Below, piece after piece: positions 26,126 through 35,255 of a stretch of DNA of 64,000 nucleotides. The translations under genes and the position numbers were made by a program. The notes below the pieces were generated by a model, which saw nothing but the letters and a program-made list of their open reading frames with translations, did no database searches and was not told the DNA's origin. This stretch comes from an uncultured Bacilli bacterium (lineage in GTDB: Bacteria > Bacillota_I > Bacilli_A > RFN20 > CAG-826): the NCBI GenBank assembly GCA_934140155.1, contig CAKPBC010000007.1, positions 36,341 to 100,340 of the forward strand. Reading direction: 5' to 3'. Each line of letters begins with the position of its first letter. Positions within the stretch are counted from its first letter, which is position 1.

Positions 26126-27037
26126 ATGTACTCTTATCAACCATTAGAAAAAAAACTCAATGATAAAGGATTAAACAAATCTGATTTGACGATTAATTTA
26201 GGAATATCATCAAAAACTATTGCTAAAATGTCAAAAGGTGAAAAAGTTGCTAATCTGGTTCTTTTAAAAATTGCAAATTTTTTGAACTGTAAAGTAGACG
26301 AACTATTTACAATTACTTATAACAACCCTATTCTTCAAATTTTAAAAGAAGAAAAAAGTATCAAATTATCAGGTGGACTTTATCATGAATTACAAGTTAG
26401 AATGACATATAATTCCAATCATATTGAGGGATCAAAATTAACTGAAGATCAAACAAGGCTAATATTTGAAACAAGAACCATTGATGCTGATGATGGGGTT
26501 TTGGTTGATGATATTATTGAAACAAGTAATCACTTTAGGGCAATTGACTATATAATTGATGTTGCTATGGAACCATTAAGTGAAGAAATCATCAAGCATA
26601 TTCATTTACTTTTGAAACAAGGGACAAATGACTCTAATTTTGATTGGTTTATGGTAGGTGATTATAAAAAAAGATCTAATGTGGTTGGTGGAAAAATTAC
26701 ATGTCGCCCAAGTGCAGTAGCTAATGAAATGAAAAAATTGTTAAATAATTATTCATCAAAAAAGAATATTAGTATTGAAGATATTATTGAATTTCACGCC
26801 AATTTCGAATATATCCACCCATTTCAAGATGGAAATGGAAGAGTTGGTAGACTTATTGCTTTAAAAGAATGTTTAAGATTTAACATAATTCCATTCATTA
26901 TTGAAGATTCAAAGAAATCTTTTTATTATCGTGGCCTTGCTAATTGGAAAGATGAAAAAGGATGTCTTATTGACACTTGTCTTGATGGACAAGATGCATT
27001 TAAAAGATTATTAGAATTACTAGATATTAACGTTTGA
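26126..27037 (+). CDS. Fic family protein with N-terminal XRE helix-turn-helix
   Basis: A 303-residue protein. Residues 5-62 are an HTH (LEKKLNDKGLNKSDLTINLGISSKTI, then a KVANLVLLKIANFLNC helix). Residues 85-300 are a Fic domain with the complete active-site motif HPFQDGNGRVGR (231-242). An N-terminal inhibitory motif of the S/T-xxx-E-G/N kind, SNHIEG (97-102), marks a class II, self-inhibited Fic enzyme. Such enzymes transfer AMP to target proteins. The HTH probably binds the repeats upstream. No separate antitoxin gene is adjacent. Confidence 0.9.
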   Translation: MYSYQPLEKKLNDKGLNKSDLTINLGISSKTIAKMSKGEKVANLVLLKIANFLNCKVDELFTITYNNPILQILKEEKSIKLSGGLYHELQVRMTYNSNHIEGSKLTEDQTRLIFETRTIDADDGVLVDDIIETSNHFRAIDYIIDVAMEPLSEEIIKHIHLLLKQGTNDSNFDWFMVGDYKKRSNVVGGKITCRPSAVANEMKKLLNNYSSKKNISIEDIIEFHANFEYIHPFQDGNGRVGRLIALKECLRFNIIPFIIEDSKKSFYYRGLANWKDEKGCLIDTCLDGQDAFKRLLELLDINV

Positions 27038-27042
27038 GTTAT

Positions 27043-27066
27043 AGCGCTTGTTATAAGCGCTTTTTT
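27043..27066 (+). terminator. Terminator after fic
   Basis: AGCGCTT (27043-27049) pairs with AAGCGCT (27055-27061), with a T run. Confidence 0.85.
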
Positions 27067-27090
27067 CTTTCTTCTCAAATGTTTTAATAA

Positions 27091-27528
27091 TTAAAGTAGG
27101 ATATTAGAATTACCTACAAGAACATTTATTTTTATGCCATTTTTTAAAGAAATTGCGGAATCTAAAAATAATTTATAGATAACAAATTCTACTTTTTCAC
27201 TTGATTCAGTTAAAATGGTTAATCCAATTCTTTTCGTTGAAATTTCATAAACATTTAAAATCATTATTTCTTTTATTTCATAATTATCTTTAGATAAATT
27301 TAATAGTTTTACGCCGTAATATATAATAATTGAGCCACATATTGTTGCTACAAGAGCGCAGCCGAATATAAGAAAGAAAATTGCAAAATCTTTAAGATTT
27401 ACTTCAGTGTCTAATAAAGTTAATAAAAAACATAAAACAATAACTATTAGCCATGCACATGCAGAAAATAAATGAAAAAAGAAACGATTACGAAACCATT
27501 TATATTGACTTGTTGCTTTATAATTCAT
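27091..27528 (-). CDS. Small membrane protein of unknown function
   Basis: A 145-residue protein. Two hydrophobic segments (about residues 15-40 and 50-75) are followed by a soluble C-terminal half of mixed strands (EIKEIMILNVYEISTK). This layout resembles small PH-like membrane proteins, but I do not recognise a family. AGGAG lies upstream of 27528. The region 27529-27690 upstream of it holds only AT-rich sequence. Confidence 0.7.
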   Translation of the reverse strand: MNYKATSQYKWFRNRFFFHLFSACAWLIVIVLCFLLTLLDTEVNLKDFAIFFLIFGCALVATICGSIIIYYGVKLLNLSKDNYEIKEIMILNVYEISTKRIGLTILTESSEKVEFVIYKLFLDSAISLKNGIKINVLVGNSNILL

Positions 27529-27690
27529 AGTAGTTTTTTCTCTCCTTTAAATTTTTATAATGCTTATAATGTCTTTTAAATATCAAATGTCATAGTTTTT
27601 TGCTTTCACTAAAAAATTTATATCATAGAATTATGTAAAATGTTAAAAATTAATTGCAGAACTAATAAGATAAATCATAATTATAGATAC

Positions 27691-27718
27691 AAAAAAATTT
27701 GGCAAATTTCGTGCCCAA
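27691..27718 (-). terminator. Terminator of tRNA-Ser(GGA)
   Basis: On the minus strand TTGGGC (27718-27713) pairs with GCCAA (27703-27699), with a bulge, followed by A and T-rich sequence. Confidence 0.5.
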
Positions 27719-27732
27719 CTTAATATTTTTCC

Positions 27733-27823
27733 TGGCGGAGAATTAGGGATTTGAACCCTAGCGCCCTGTTACAAGCCTACGAGCTTTCCAAGCCCGCCCC
27801 TTCAACCACTTGGGTAATTCTCC
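27733..27823 (-). tRNA. tRNA-Ser(GGA)
   Basis: A class II tRNA with an acceptor stem GGAGAAT/ATTCTCC, discriminator G and encoded CCA. The anticodon loop TTGGAAA lies within the stem CGGGC/GCTCG. A long variable arm is present, and the T arm reads TAGGGTTCAAATCCCTA. Anticodon GGA reads UCC and UCU. Confidence 0.95.
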
Positions 27824-27921
27824 AACGCTTGATAATTGTATCATTATTTTTCACTTTTGTCATTATTTTTTTGCAATTATGACTTATTTAAGTCATAATA
27901 TTAGCGAAGAGAGTGATGAGT

Positions 27922-28887
27922 ATGCAAGAAATATTAATAACCAAAGAAAATGAAGGACAACGTGCGGATAAATTTGTTCGCAAATTTTTAAATGACGCCC
28001 CACTTTCTTTTATTTATCGTATTTTCCGAAAAAAAGATGTAAAGATTAATGGACATTGGATTACTATCGATTATATATTAAAAAAAGATGATGTTATGAG
28101 AATTTATGTAACTGATGAACAGTTAAAAGAATTTAATAATCCTCGTCCAATTGAATCAATTAAATTTAATCATGAAATCATTTATGAAGACGATAATATT
28201 TTAATAGTTAATAAACCACGTGGATTACTTGTTCATGGTGATGAAAAAGAAAAGAGAATGACATTATCAAATCAAGTATTAAGTTATTTATACGCAAAAG
28301 GTGAATATAATCCTAAAACATCACAAGGATTTACACCCGCTCCAGCACATCGTATTGATCGTAATACTTCTGGATTAGTGGTTTTTGGTAAAACTATTAA
28401 AGCTTTGCAATGCTTATTAGAATTATTTAAAGATAAAGAAACATTAGAAAAAGAATATTTAGCTTTAGTAGTTGGAAAAGTTAATAAAGGAGGCACAATT
28501 GACGCTCCTTTGTATAAAGATGCCACAAGTGGATTAGTGAAAGTTGATTTTCATTCTTCATTTGCAAAAAGTGCCACTACAATTTATGATATTGAAGAGA
28601 AATTTGAAAATTATACATTATTAAAAATAAGAATTTTAACTGGTAGAACTCATCAAATTCGTGCCCATATGCTTTATATTCATCATCCAGTTGTGGGCGA
28701 TGGAAAATATGGCGATTTTGTTACGAACAGATATTTTAAAGACACATTCAATTTTGAAAATCAATTTTTACATGCCCATAAAATTGAATTTAAAAATGTT
28801 TCAGGTGAATTAAGCTATTTATCCAATAAATGCTTTGTTGCAAATTTACCAAAAGAAGAAAAAGATATCTTAAGTAAATTAGCGTAG
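27922..28887 (+). CDS. RluA/RluD family 23S rRNA pseudouridine synthase
   Basis: A 321-residue enzyme with an N-terminal S4 RNA-binding domain (RADKFVRKFLNDAPLSFIYRIFRKKDVKINGHWI) and the catalytic motif HRIDRNTSGLVVFGKT, which carries the active-site Asp. TGRTHQIRAHM is the usual late family motif. Specificity among rRNA sites cannot be read off. Start 27922 is preferred over GTG 27913 and ATG 27916 on spacing from GAAGAGAG. It leads a five-gene run (three membrane/unknown genes, then pgm) with gaps or overlaps under 12 bp. Confidence 0.92.
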   Translation: MQEILITKENEGQRADKFVRKFLNDAPLSFIYRIFRKKDVKINGHWITIDYILKKDDVMRIYVTDEQLKEFNNPRPIESIKFNHEIIYEDDNILIVNKPRGLLVHGDEKEKRMTLSNQVLSYLYAKGEYNPKTSQGFTPAPAHRIDRNTSGLVVFGKTIKALQCLLELFKDKETLEKEYLALVVGKVNKGGTIDAPLYKDATSGLVKVDFHSSFAKSATTIYDIEEKFENYTLLKIRILTGRTHQIRAHMLYIHHPVVGDGKYGDFVTNRYFKDTFNFENQFLHAHKIEFKNVSGELSYLSNKCFVANLPKEEKDILSKLA

Positions 28888-28896
28888 GAGAAGAAC

Positions 28897-29412
28897 ATGA
28901 TATCGTTATCTTTAATTTTATTATTGATAAATATTATTGTTATAGTTGCAGTTGTTTTTGCGAATGTTTTTAAATCGCGCGTTATTGCCACATCACTTTT
29001 AATGGTGGATTTATTTGCCATGCTTTTAAAGGTATTTGATAATTATGTATTTAATAATCAAATTGAAGATTTTTTTATTGATTTAGTTCGTTCACTAAAC
29101 TTAACAACAAGCGCAACTAATCCTAATTTTATTGTCTTTATTGCGGGATTAATAGTACTTTTACAATTATTTGTGGTTTGGTTAATGCTTTATGCCTTAT
29201 TAAGAAGATTTGTTCCATATAAACCACCAATACTTTTATCAAAACATGAAGAAAGAACTTTATTAAATGAAGCAGTACTTTGGAAGTCATTGTTATTTAT
29301 TTCATTAAATATAATGATAATTTATGTTTTAGCAATATTAAATCATGCTGCTAAATTGCCATTCGGTATATTAGAGCCATTATTTCGTATTGGATTTGGG
29401 GTGAGATCATGA
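28897..29412 (+). CDS. Membrane protein of unknown function (rluD-pgm operon)
   Basis: A 171-residue protein with three to four hydrophobic segments (about residues 2-22, 28-50, 80-108 and 128-150). AGGAG precedes ATG 28897, and the stop overlaps the next start by 4 bp (ATGA), so translation is coupled. No motif recognised. Its place with the next two genes suggests one membrane-associated complex; this is inference. Confidence 0.78.
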   Translation: MISLSLILLLINIIVIVAVVFANVFKSRVIATSLLMVDLFAMLLKVFDNYVFNNQIEDFFIDLVRSLNLTTSATNPNFIVFIAGLIVLLQLFVVWLMLYALLRRFVPYKPPILLSKHEERTLLNEAVLWKSLLFISLNIMIIYVLAILNHAAKLPFGILEPLFRIGFGVRS

Positions 29413-30497
29413 ACCCTAGAGAAAAAATATTGTTATTATCCGAGATGTTTGAAGTGGATGTAAGTAAACATATTCAAGCAGTTTTAAGCGAAATTGAAAA
29501 TAGTGAACATTATAAACAATTAGTTATTAATGTAGAAATGGCATCCAAATATCAAGTGCCATATACGGAAAAGTTTTTAAAAGAATATGAAGAATTAAGT
29601 ATTAATAAAATTACATCTATTAAGGATGCTTTTATTGCTCGCGCTAAAGTGGATTATTTATATCAAATTTCACAACCAAAATATTTCATTAATCCTATCA
29701 TGTTTAATCCGATGGAAATGAATACTAATATTACAATGATTGGAGAACTTCCTTGCTATTATCATAACAATGAAATGACTATTGATGAATTAATTACTAA
29801 CGAAGAAATATCTAATAAAGATAAAATTAAAGTGACAAATGAAATAACTAAAAAATGGGCGGAAGATGCGCAAGAAATTATAATAGATAAAGTTAATTTT
29901 TTAATAAGTAAACGCAATAAATTTTATTTTAAAGGAAACATATTTTCCGTATTTAAGAGAGGCTTAATTTACCCGATTTTAATTATTTTAGGTAATATTG
30001 TATTCTTTGTTAGTATATTTTCTTCTTCAAAATTTATAAGTACTGTTTTATTAGGACATAGCGTGACTAGTTATTTTTTCTTATTCTTTGTCATTTTCTT
30101 ATTTCTTCTAGAAGCTGGAGAATTATTAAATATTCGTATGGAAGAAAGTTATTTTGATGAAAAAAAATATTGTTATACTTATTTAAAAAGTCATGCTTAT
30201 TTATCAGTGAAAAGTTTGGAAGATTCAATATTTAAAATTAAAAAAGCTTTATTAGAGGCTATTAAAGATAAAAGCAAAGTTAAAACTTTAATTACTAAAG
30301 TAAACTATCTAGCAAATTATCGAAGAATTATTTTATTTTTAGAATCAAAAGTAAATATTAGTGAAAAGAAGTATAAAGAATCCACAATTAACGCTATAAA
30401 CATTATTCGCTTAACTATATTAGTTTTATTTTTATTATCATTAATAGGTTACGCAGTTATTATGTGCATTTCTTATTTGAAAGGCGGTGTTATTTAA
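29409..30497 (+). CDS. Membrane protein of unknown function (rluD-pgm operon)
   Basis: A 362-residue protein. A cytosolic, helical N-terminal part (about residues 1-175) precedes two hydrophobic segments (near 185-210 and 215-240), a further charged helical region and a last hydrophobic segment (about 328-352). It overlaps both neighbours (4 bp upstream; TAATG, 1 bp, downstream), which signals tight coupling. I do not recognise a family. Confidence 0.78.
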   Translation: MNPREKILLLSEMFEVDVSKHIQAVLSEIENSEHYKQLVINVEMASKYQVPYTEKFLKEYEELSINKITSIKDAFIARAKVDYLYQISQPKYFINPIMFNPMEMNTNITMIGELPCYYHNNEMTIDELITNEEISNKDKIKVTNEITKKWAEDAQEIIIDKVNFLISKRNKFYFKGNIFSVFKRGLIYPILIILGNIVFFVSIFSSSKFISTVLLGHSVTSYFFLFFVIFLFLLEAGELLNIRMEESYFDEKKYCYTYLKSHAYLSVKSLEDSIFKIKKALLEAIKDKSKVKTLITKVNYLANYRRIILFLESKVNISEKKYKESTINAINIIRLTILVLFLLSLIGYAVIMCISYLKGGVI

Positions 30498-31186
30498 TGG
30501 ATTTAGATGTGTATTTTGATGATTTACATATTACTAATTTGATTGAATTAGGTCAAAATATGTATAAATATCCAGATTTAGCATTTAGCTTAATAATTCG
30601 TGATGATTTTCAAAAATCATTAAAAGAAAATGAGCCGTATTTATATCAAAAATTCGTGCAATTACAAGATATTGCCGATGATGATGAATTTGTGTTTAAA
30701 GTTAGTTATTTGTTTTGCCCATATATGACACTTAGGTATCATGGATATCGTTTTGATAAATTAGAAAATCTGGGTGAAAGAATGATTAACTATGGTCCAG
30801 TTGTAGATGTTTACCTTATGGATTTAATTAAATTTAGATTATTATCTTATGTATATGAATTGCAAGGTTTAAGTACTATTTCTAAAGAAAATTACTTAGC
30901 TATAAAAAAAGCGGAAGAAATGGTAATAACTAATCCGAATAAGGCATATTTTACATTAGCATTTGACTTATCTAAGTCAAAAGTTTTAGTATATAATGGT
31001 AAGCCATATATTACTCCAAAGTCTTTTTTAGAAGTAATGAGTAGTGATGTTAATATCACCAAATTTGCCATTGACTTTGAAGATAACGAATACTTTTTTG
31101 CTTGGCTACGATTTTTAAATTATGAAAATCGTTTAAAAAGATTTAGAAATCTAGTAAAATTTATAGAGGAAAGAGAGAAAATATAA
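30497..31186 (+). CDS. Soluble protein of unknown function (rluD-pgm operon)
   Basis: A 229-residue, acidic, apparently helical protein without membrane segments. ATG 30497 overlaps the preceding stop in TAATG; AAGGCGGTG lies upstream. The frame opening at 30464 would overlap the previous gene more and lacks a ribosome site. pgm starts 1 bp after the stop. No family recognised. Confidence 0.75.
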   Translation: MDLDVYFDDLHITNLIELGQNMYKYPDLAFSLIIRDDFQKSLKENEPYLYQKFVQLQDIADDDEFVFKVSYLFCPYMTLRYHGYRFDKLENLGERMINYGPVVDVYLMDLIKFRLLSYVYELQGLSTISKENYLAIKKAEEMVITNPNKAYFTLAFDLSKSKVLVYNGKPYITPKSFLEVMSSDVNITKFAIDFEDNEYFFAWLRFLNYENRLKRFRNLVKFIEEREKI

Positions 31187-31187
31187 A

Positions 31188-32897
31188 ATGAGTATTATTG
31201 AAACAAATTATCAACGTTGGTTAAACTCACCTGTTGTTGATGAGAAAACAAAAAAAGAAATTTTATCTATGAGTGAAGATGAAAAAAATGATGCATTCTT
31301 TAAAGATGCAGAATTTGGTACAGCGGGAATGCGTGGTATTTTAGGCCCAGGTACTAATCGTCTTAATATTTTTACTGTTCGTAAATCAACAGTGGCATTT
31401 GGAATGTACTTACTTGAAAAATTCCCTAATGCTAAAACTAGTGGTGTTGTTATCTCGCATGATAACCGTCACATGTCTCGTGAATTTACTTTAGATACCG
31501 CAAAAACACTAAATGAAATGGGTATTAATACATTCATTTTTGATAGTTTACGTCCAACTCCAGAACTTTCATTTGCGGTTCGTGAATTAAAGGCTGTGGG
31601 AGGGGTTATGATTACGGCAAGCCATAATCCACGTGAATATAATGGCTATAAAGTTTATGATGAAAATGGTTGCCAATTAGTGCCTTATCGTATTGAAAGA
31701 TTACTTGAAATACTTGCTACTTTACCTGATGAATTATCCGTTACTTATAAAAAAGCAGAAGTTCCAGGAAAGAATGTTATTTTAGATGATGCAATTGACA
31801 ATCGTTATGTTGAAGAAGTATTAAGCATTCGTTTAAATCCGGATTTAGATAAAAAAGGATTTAAAGTAGTTTATACTCCACAACACGGAACAAGTTATAT
31901 ACCTGCTATGAAAATATTCGAAAAAGCTGGTTATAAAGATAATATTTTCCCTGTGTTAAGTCAATGTACTCCAGATCCTGATTTTTCAAATACTTTATCT
32001 CCAAATCCAGAAGAACCTAAAGCTTATATTGAACCATTAAAATTAGCTAAAGAATTAGATGCAGATTTAATTGTTATGACTGATCCAGATGCTGATAGAG
32101 TGGGTGTTGCTTTTAAAAATTCTCATAACGAATTTGAATTACTCACCGGTAACCAATCTGGTGCATTATTAATTAATTACATATTAGGAGAACGTAAAGA
32201 AAAAGGTTTACTTTCTAAAAATGGCATTATGTATAACACCATTGTTACATCAACATTTGGTACTAAAATTGCCGCTTCATATGGCGTTAAGACTGAATCT
32301 TTATTAACTGGATTTAAGTTTATTGGTGATGCAGTTGATTTAGCACTTAAAAATAACGGACCACATTATGAATTTGGTTATGAAGAATCTTATGGCTGCT
32401 TAATTAAACCTTTTGCTCGTGATAAGGATGCGCAACAAGCTTTACTTATGATTGTGGAAATGACTTTATTCTATTTAAGACATGGAAAAACACTAGATAT
32501 AGTTAAAGATGAATTAGAACAAAAATTTAATTATTATCATGATACCCAATTCTCAATTGCTTTTAAAGGCGCAGAAGGACCAGCAAAGATGGACAAATTA
32601 ATGGAAGATTTACGTAAAGGAATTACTTCTATTGCTGGATTTAAAGTTACAAGAATTGAAGATTATGAAAATAGTGTTGCCACAAATGAAGATGGAACAA
32701 AAGAAGTACTTACACTTCCTAAATCTAATGTATTAAAATTCTATATGGGCGAAGATAAAATTATTTGTGTACGTCCAAGTGGAACTGAACCAAAATGTAA
32801 ATTCTATTATGGCGTAAATGATAAAGACAAAGAACTTGTTAAAGATTTACCAGCAACATTACATAAAGATTTATTAAAAATCTTAGGAATTGAATAA
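31188..32897 (+). CDS. pgm: Phosphoglucomutase/phosphomannomutase
   Basis: A 569-residue alpha-D-phosphohexomutase of the long, PgcA-like type. The phosphoserine loop MITASHNPREYNGYKVY (near residue 140), the metal loop TDPDADRVGVAF, the sugar loop GYEESYGC and the phosphate-binding VRPSGTEPKCKFYY are all intact. It interconverts glucose 1- and 6-phosphate for glycogen, envelope sugar or glycolipid synthesis. It is the last gene of a five-gene operon and ends at a terminator. Confidence 0.95.
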   Translation: MSIIETNYQRWLNSPVVDEKTKKEILSMSEDEKNDAFFKDAEFGTAGMRGILGPGTNRLNIFTVRKSTVAFGMYLLEKFPNAKTSGVVISHDNRHMSREFTLDTAKTLNEMGINTFIFDSLRPTPELSFAVRELKAVGGVMITASHNPREYNGYKVYDENGCQLVPYRIERLLEILATLPDELSVTYKKAEVPGKNVILDDAIDNRYVEEVLSIRLNPDLDKKGFKVVYTPQHGTSYIPAMKIFEKAGYKDNIFPVLSQCTPDPDFSNTLSPNPEEPKAYIEPLKLAKELDADLIVMTDPDADRVGVAFKNSHNEFELLTGNQSGALLINYILGERKEKGLLSKNGIMYNTIVTSTFGTKIAASYGVKTESLLTGFKFIGDAVDLALKNNGPHYEFGYEESYGCLIKPFARDKDAQQALLMIVEMTLFYLRHGKTLDIVKDELEQKFNYYHDTQFSIAFKGAEGPAKMDKLMEDLRKGITSIAGFKVTRIEDYENSVATNEDGTKEVLTLPKSNVLKFYMGEDKIICVRPSGTEPKCKFYYGVNDKDKELVKDLPATLHKDLLKILGIE

Positions 32898-32904
32898 ATG
32901 TTAT

Positions 32905-32940
32905 AAAAAGATGAGTGGCTTATAACCTACTCATCTTTTA
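32905..32940. terminator. Bidirectional terminator between pgm and the HAD gene
   Basis: AAAAGATGAGT (32906-32916) pairs perfectly with ACTCATCTTTT (32929-32939). The minus-strand gene's stop lies inside the stem. Confidence 0.85.
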
Positions 32941-33739
32941 AAATGCTTTTTAATTCATACATTATGCCATCATGGTCATTATCAAATTTACTAACACGGG
33001 TGGCATATTTTTTTAAGCTGTCGTTAGCGTTTTTCATCGCTACGGATATTCCCGCAAATTGGAACATTTGAACATCGTTATTAGCGTCTCCAAAGGCAAT
33101 AATGTGGTCGCGATTTATATTATATAATTTAGCAACATCCGCTAGAGCGTGAGCTTTAGTGACATTCGAGAAGAATATTTCTGAATAATGCTCGTAAGCT
33201 CCCATCCAAAATCTAATTTCTAATCCCGGATGTTTTTTAACTGCGGCTTCTAATATGTTGTTAGAAGAAGTAGAATAACTTTTAATTATCATTGTCATTG
33301 GATCATCGGTTAAAGTTTCACGAATATCACCTTTTATTAATTTCATACCTTTAGTAACAAATACGCTTTCGAGTGTTTCATCATCTTTAATAATCCAAAG
33401 TTCTTTATTTGTTTCACATAAAACATTTTCTATATATTTTGGTCCAACATCATTATAAATTTGTTTAATTATCTCTTTAGGAAAAGCAAAATTTACTTCT
33501 TTAAATGTTGGATCATTAGGAGATATAATATTTGCGCCATTATAGCAAATAATAGGAGAGTGGAGATTTAATTCATCATAATATCTTTTGATAGAACGAA
33601 TTGGTCTTCCAGTAGCAATAACGATAATATGACCTAAGCTATCTAAATGGTGAAGATATTTTAAGGTGTCAGGACATATTTCTTTCTTACTATTTAGTAA
33701 GGTTCCATCAAGGTCTAGTGCGATTAAGTATTTTTCCAT
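32927..33739 (-). CDS. HAD superfamily (Cof/IIB) hydrolase
   Basis: A 270-residue protein with HAD motif I ALDLDGTLLNSKK, motif II VIATGRP and late motifs KAHALADVAKLY and AFGDANNDVQMFQFAG. The type IIB cap is between. Probably a sugar-phosphate or cofactor phosphatase; the substrate is unknown. Its relative at 12132 is only distantly similar. GGAAAGGAAAAAG lies upstream of 33739, and a small membrane protein gene diverges from it. Confidence 0.9.
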   Translation of the reverse strand: MEKYLIALDLDGTLLNSKKEICPDTLKYLHHLDSLGHIIVIATGRPIRSIKRYYDELNLHSPIICYNGANIISPNDPTFKEVNFAFPKEIIKQIYNDVGPKYIENVLCETNKELWIIKDDETLESVFVTKGMKLIKGDIRETLTDDPMTMIIKSYSTSSNNILEAAVKKHPGLEIRFWMGAYEHYSEIFFSNVTKAHALADVAKLYNINRDHIIAFGDANNDVQMFQFAGISVAMKNANDSLKKYATRVSKFDNDHDGIMYELKSILKDE

Positions 33740-33797
33740 ATTTTACTTTTTCCTTTCTAATATTTGCTATATTTGCATAATTTCTAATGGTGATATT

Positions 33798-34049
33798 ATG
33801 TATTTTTATCGAATTACTCTATTTGCTATTGGCTTATTATTAGCTACGATAGGTTGTGTGTTTTTTGTTATTGATATTACACTTTTAAATTATGGGTATA
33901 ATGTTTTGGAATTTTTAGGATACTTACTATCTTCCAAAGTTTTCTATTTGTTACCCACAGGAGTTATTTTAATGGCTACGAGTCTATTTTGCAATAAATT
34001 ATGGAACAAACTTTCTAACTATTTAAAAAAGAAGAAAGATAGTATTTAA
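33798..34049 (+). CDS. Small two-helix membrane protein
   Basis: An 83-residue protein with two hydrophobic segments (about residues 5-27 and 45-66) and a lysine-rich C-terminus. ATG 33798 follows GGTGAT; the longer frame from 33666 overlaps the divergent HAD gene. No family recognised. Confidence 0.6.
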   Translation: MYFYRITLFAIGLLLATIGCVFFVIDITLLNYGYNVLEFLGYLLSSKVFYLLPTGVILMATSLFCNKLWNKLSNYLKKKKDSI

Positions 34050-34076
34050 AATTATTCTAAAAAGTGTAAAAAAGTA

Positions 34077-34105
34077 TTGTTAAATCGTATGAATTTCTTT
34101 AAAAT
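34077..34105 (+). promoter_or_regulatory. Promoter for spx
   Basis: TTGTTA (34077-34082), a 17-bp spacer and TAAAAT (34100-34105). Confidence 0.6.
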
Positions 34106-34126
34106 AAAGCGTGAGGAGTGGATACA

Positions 34127-34573
34127 ATGATAAAGATTTATACATCACCAAGTTGCTCTTCTTGCCGCAAGGTCAAAAAGTGGTTTGAAGATCATAAAAT
34201 TGAATATGTCGAAAAGAGTATTTTTTCTGCTTCTTTAAATGAAAAAGATATTTATGAAATTCTTGAGAAATCAGAAAATGGTACTGAAGATATTATTTCT
34301 ACTAAATCAAAAATTATGAAAGAAGGTAATTATGATTTAGAAAAAATGTCGATGAGTCAATTAGTAAGATTTATTTTAGATAATCCGACAGTCTTAAAAA
34401 GACCAATAATCGTTGATGATAATAAAATTCAAATTGGTTATAATTCAGAAGAAATTCGTGCTTTTATTCCTGAAGAAATTCGCCGCTTAGTACGCTTGGC
34501 ATGCGCTAAAGGGGCTTGTGAAAGATACGAGTTTTGTGAACATAAGGATGACTTTAATAATCAAAATGTTTAA
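34127..34573 (+). CDS. spx: Spx-family transcriptional regulator
   Basis: A 148-residue ArsC-fold protein. The redox switch CSSC (C10, C13) sits in IYTSPSCSSCRKVKKWFEDH, followed by the Spx-like IFSASLNEKDIYEIL and GTEDIISTKS. Spx binds the RNA polymerase alpha subunit and redirects transcription under thiol stress. The RPI segment (LKRPIIVDD) is present. ATG 34127 has GGAG 8 nt upstream; the GTG at 34118 falls in that site. Confidence 0.92.
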   Translation: MIKIYTSPSCSSCRKVKKWFEDHKIEYVEKSIFSASLNEKDIYEILEKSENGTEDIISTKSKIMKEGNYDLEKMSMSQLVRFILDNPTVLKRPIIVDDNKIQIGYNSEEIRAFIPEEIRRLVRLACAKGACERYEFCEHKDDFNNQNV

Positions 34574-34575
34574 TA

Positions 34576-34601
34576 AAAAAACGGCGCTTGCCGTTTTTTA
34601 T
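34576..34601. terminator. Terminator between spx and the CYTH gene
   Basis: AAAACGGC and GCCGTTTT form a perfect stem around a short loop, with A and T runs outside, so it can serve both strands. Confidence 0.85.
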
Positions 34602-35182
34602 TTTTTCTTATTATACTCGTTCATTGCGCGACGATGTTTAGTTACTTTATTTAGTTCATGAGTTTTTACATTTGCTTCGGCACAAAATTGTTTAAGTTTT
34701 TCTTCAGCGTCAACCATAGAATCGTGTTCCATTTCTAGTTCATAATCAGTAACATTTCCATATGTACTTTTATCAATGCATAATAAACCGCCATCGTAAT
34801 CACATTCAATGCGATAAGTTGATAAACTACAAATTACATGAATTTTGTCGATATCAAAGCCAAGAATTTGTAAGAATTCAAATGTAGAGTTCTTAACATT
34901 TTCTCCATGTAAAATGCTTTTAAATTCATCTTTGGTTAATGGACAATTTTTTTCTAATAATCCTTCAGAAAGTGGTGCTTTTAAAGTAATTTCAAAATTA
35001 CCATTTTTCTCACGGATTCTTAAACCTAAGCCATAACTTTCTAATTTGGCATCGTCAGTATCTAAATAATAATTAGTTTGTTGCATTACGCGTGGGTTAT
35101 ATTTTAAGATATTACTTGCTAATGCGAGATATTCTTTTTCGTTTAGAAGCATTTTAGCTTCGATTTCCATGTTGTTTGACAT
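34598..35182 (-). CDS. CYTH domain triphosphatase-like protein
   Basis: A 194-residue protein with the CYTH signature ExExK (E6, E8, K10 in MEIEAK) and later conserved basic and acidic strands (GLGLRIREKNGNFEITLKAP; YELEMEHDS). The family folds into a tunnel that hydrolyses triphosphates such as thiamine triphosphate or tripolyphosphate, as in Bacillus YjbK. AGGAG precedes the start at 35182. In Bacillus, yjbK also lies near the NAD kinase gene, which follows divergently here. Confidence 0.88.
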   Translation of the reverse strand: MSNNMEIEAKMLLNEKEYLALASNILKYNPRVMQQTNYYLDTDDAKLESYGLGLRIREKNGNFEITLKAPLSEGLLEKNCPLTKDEFKSILHGENVKNSTFEFLQILGFDIDKIHVICSLSTYRIECDYDGGLLCIDKSTYGNVTDYELEMEHDSMVDAEEKLKQFCAEANVKTHELNKVTKHRRAMNEYNKKK

Positions 35183-35255
35183 AATTTCATCTCCTAATTT
35201 GCCAACTAATATGTTACAATATTTTTGTTGAAATATAAAGAGGAGATTTTAAATT

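Noticed and set aside
24320..27037. Restriction-modification system made of the methyltransferase and its neighbour
   Set aside because: The neighbour is a Fic protein, not a nuclease; a terminator and separate operators divide them. No endonuclease motif is visible.
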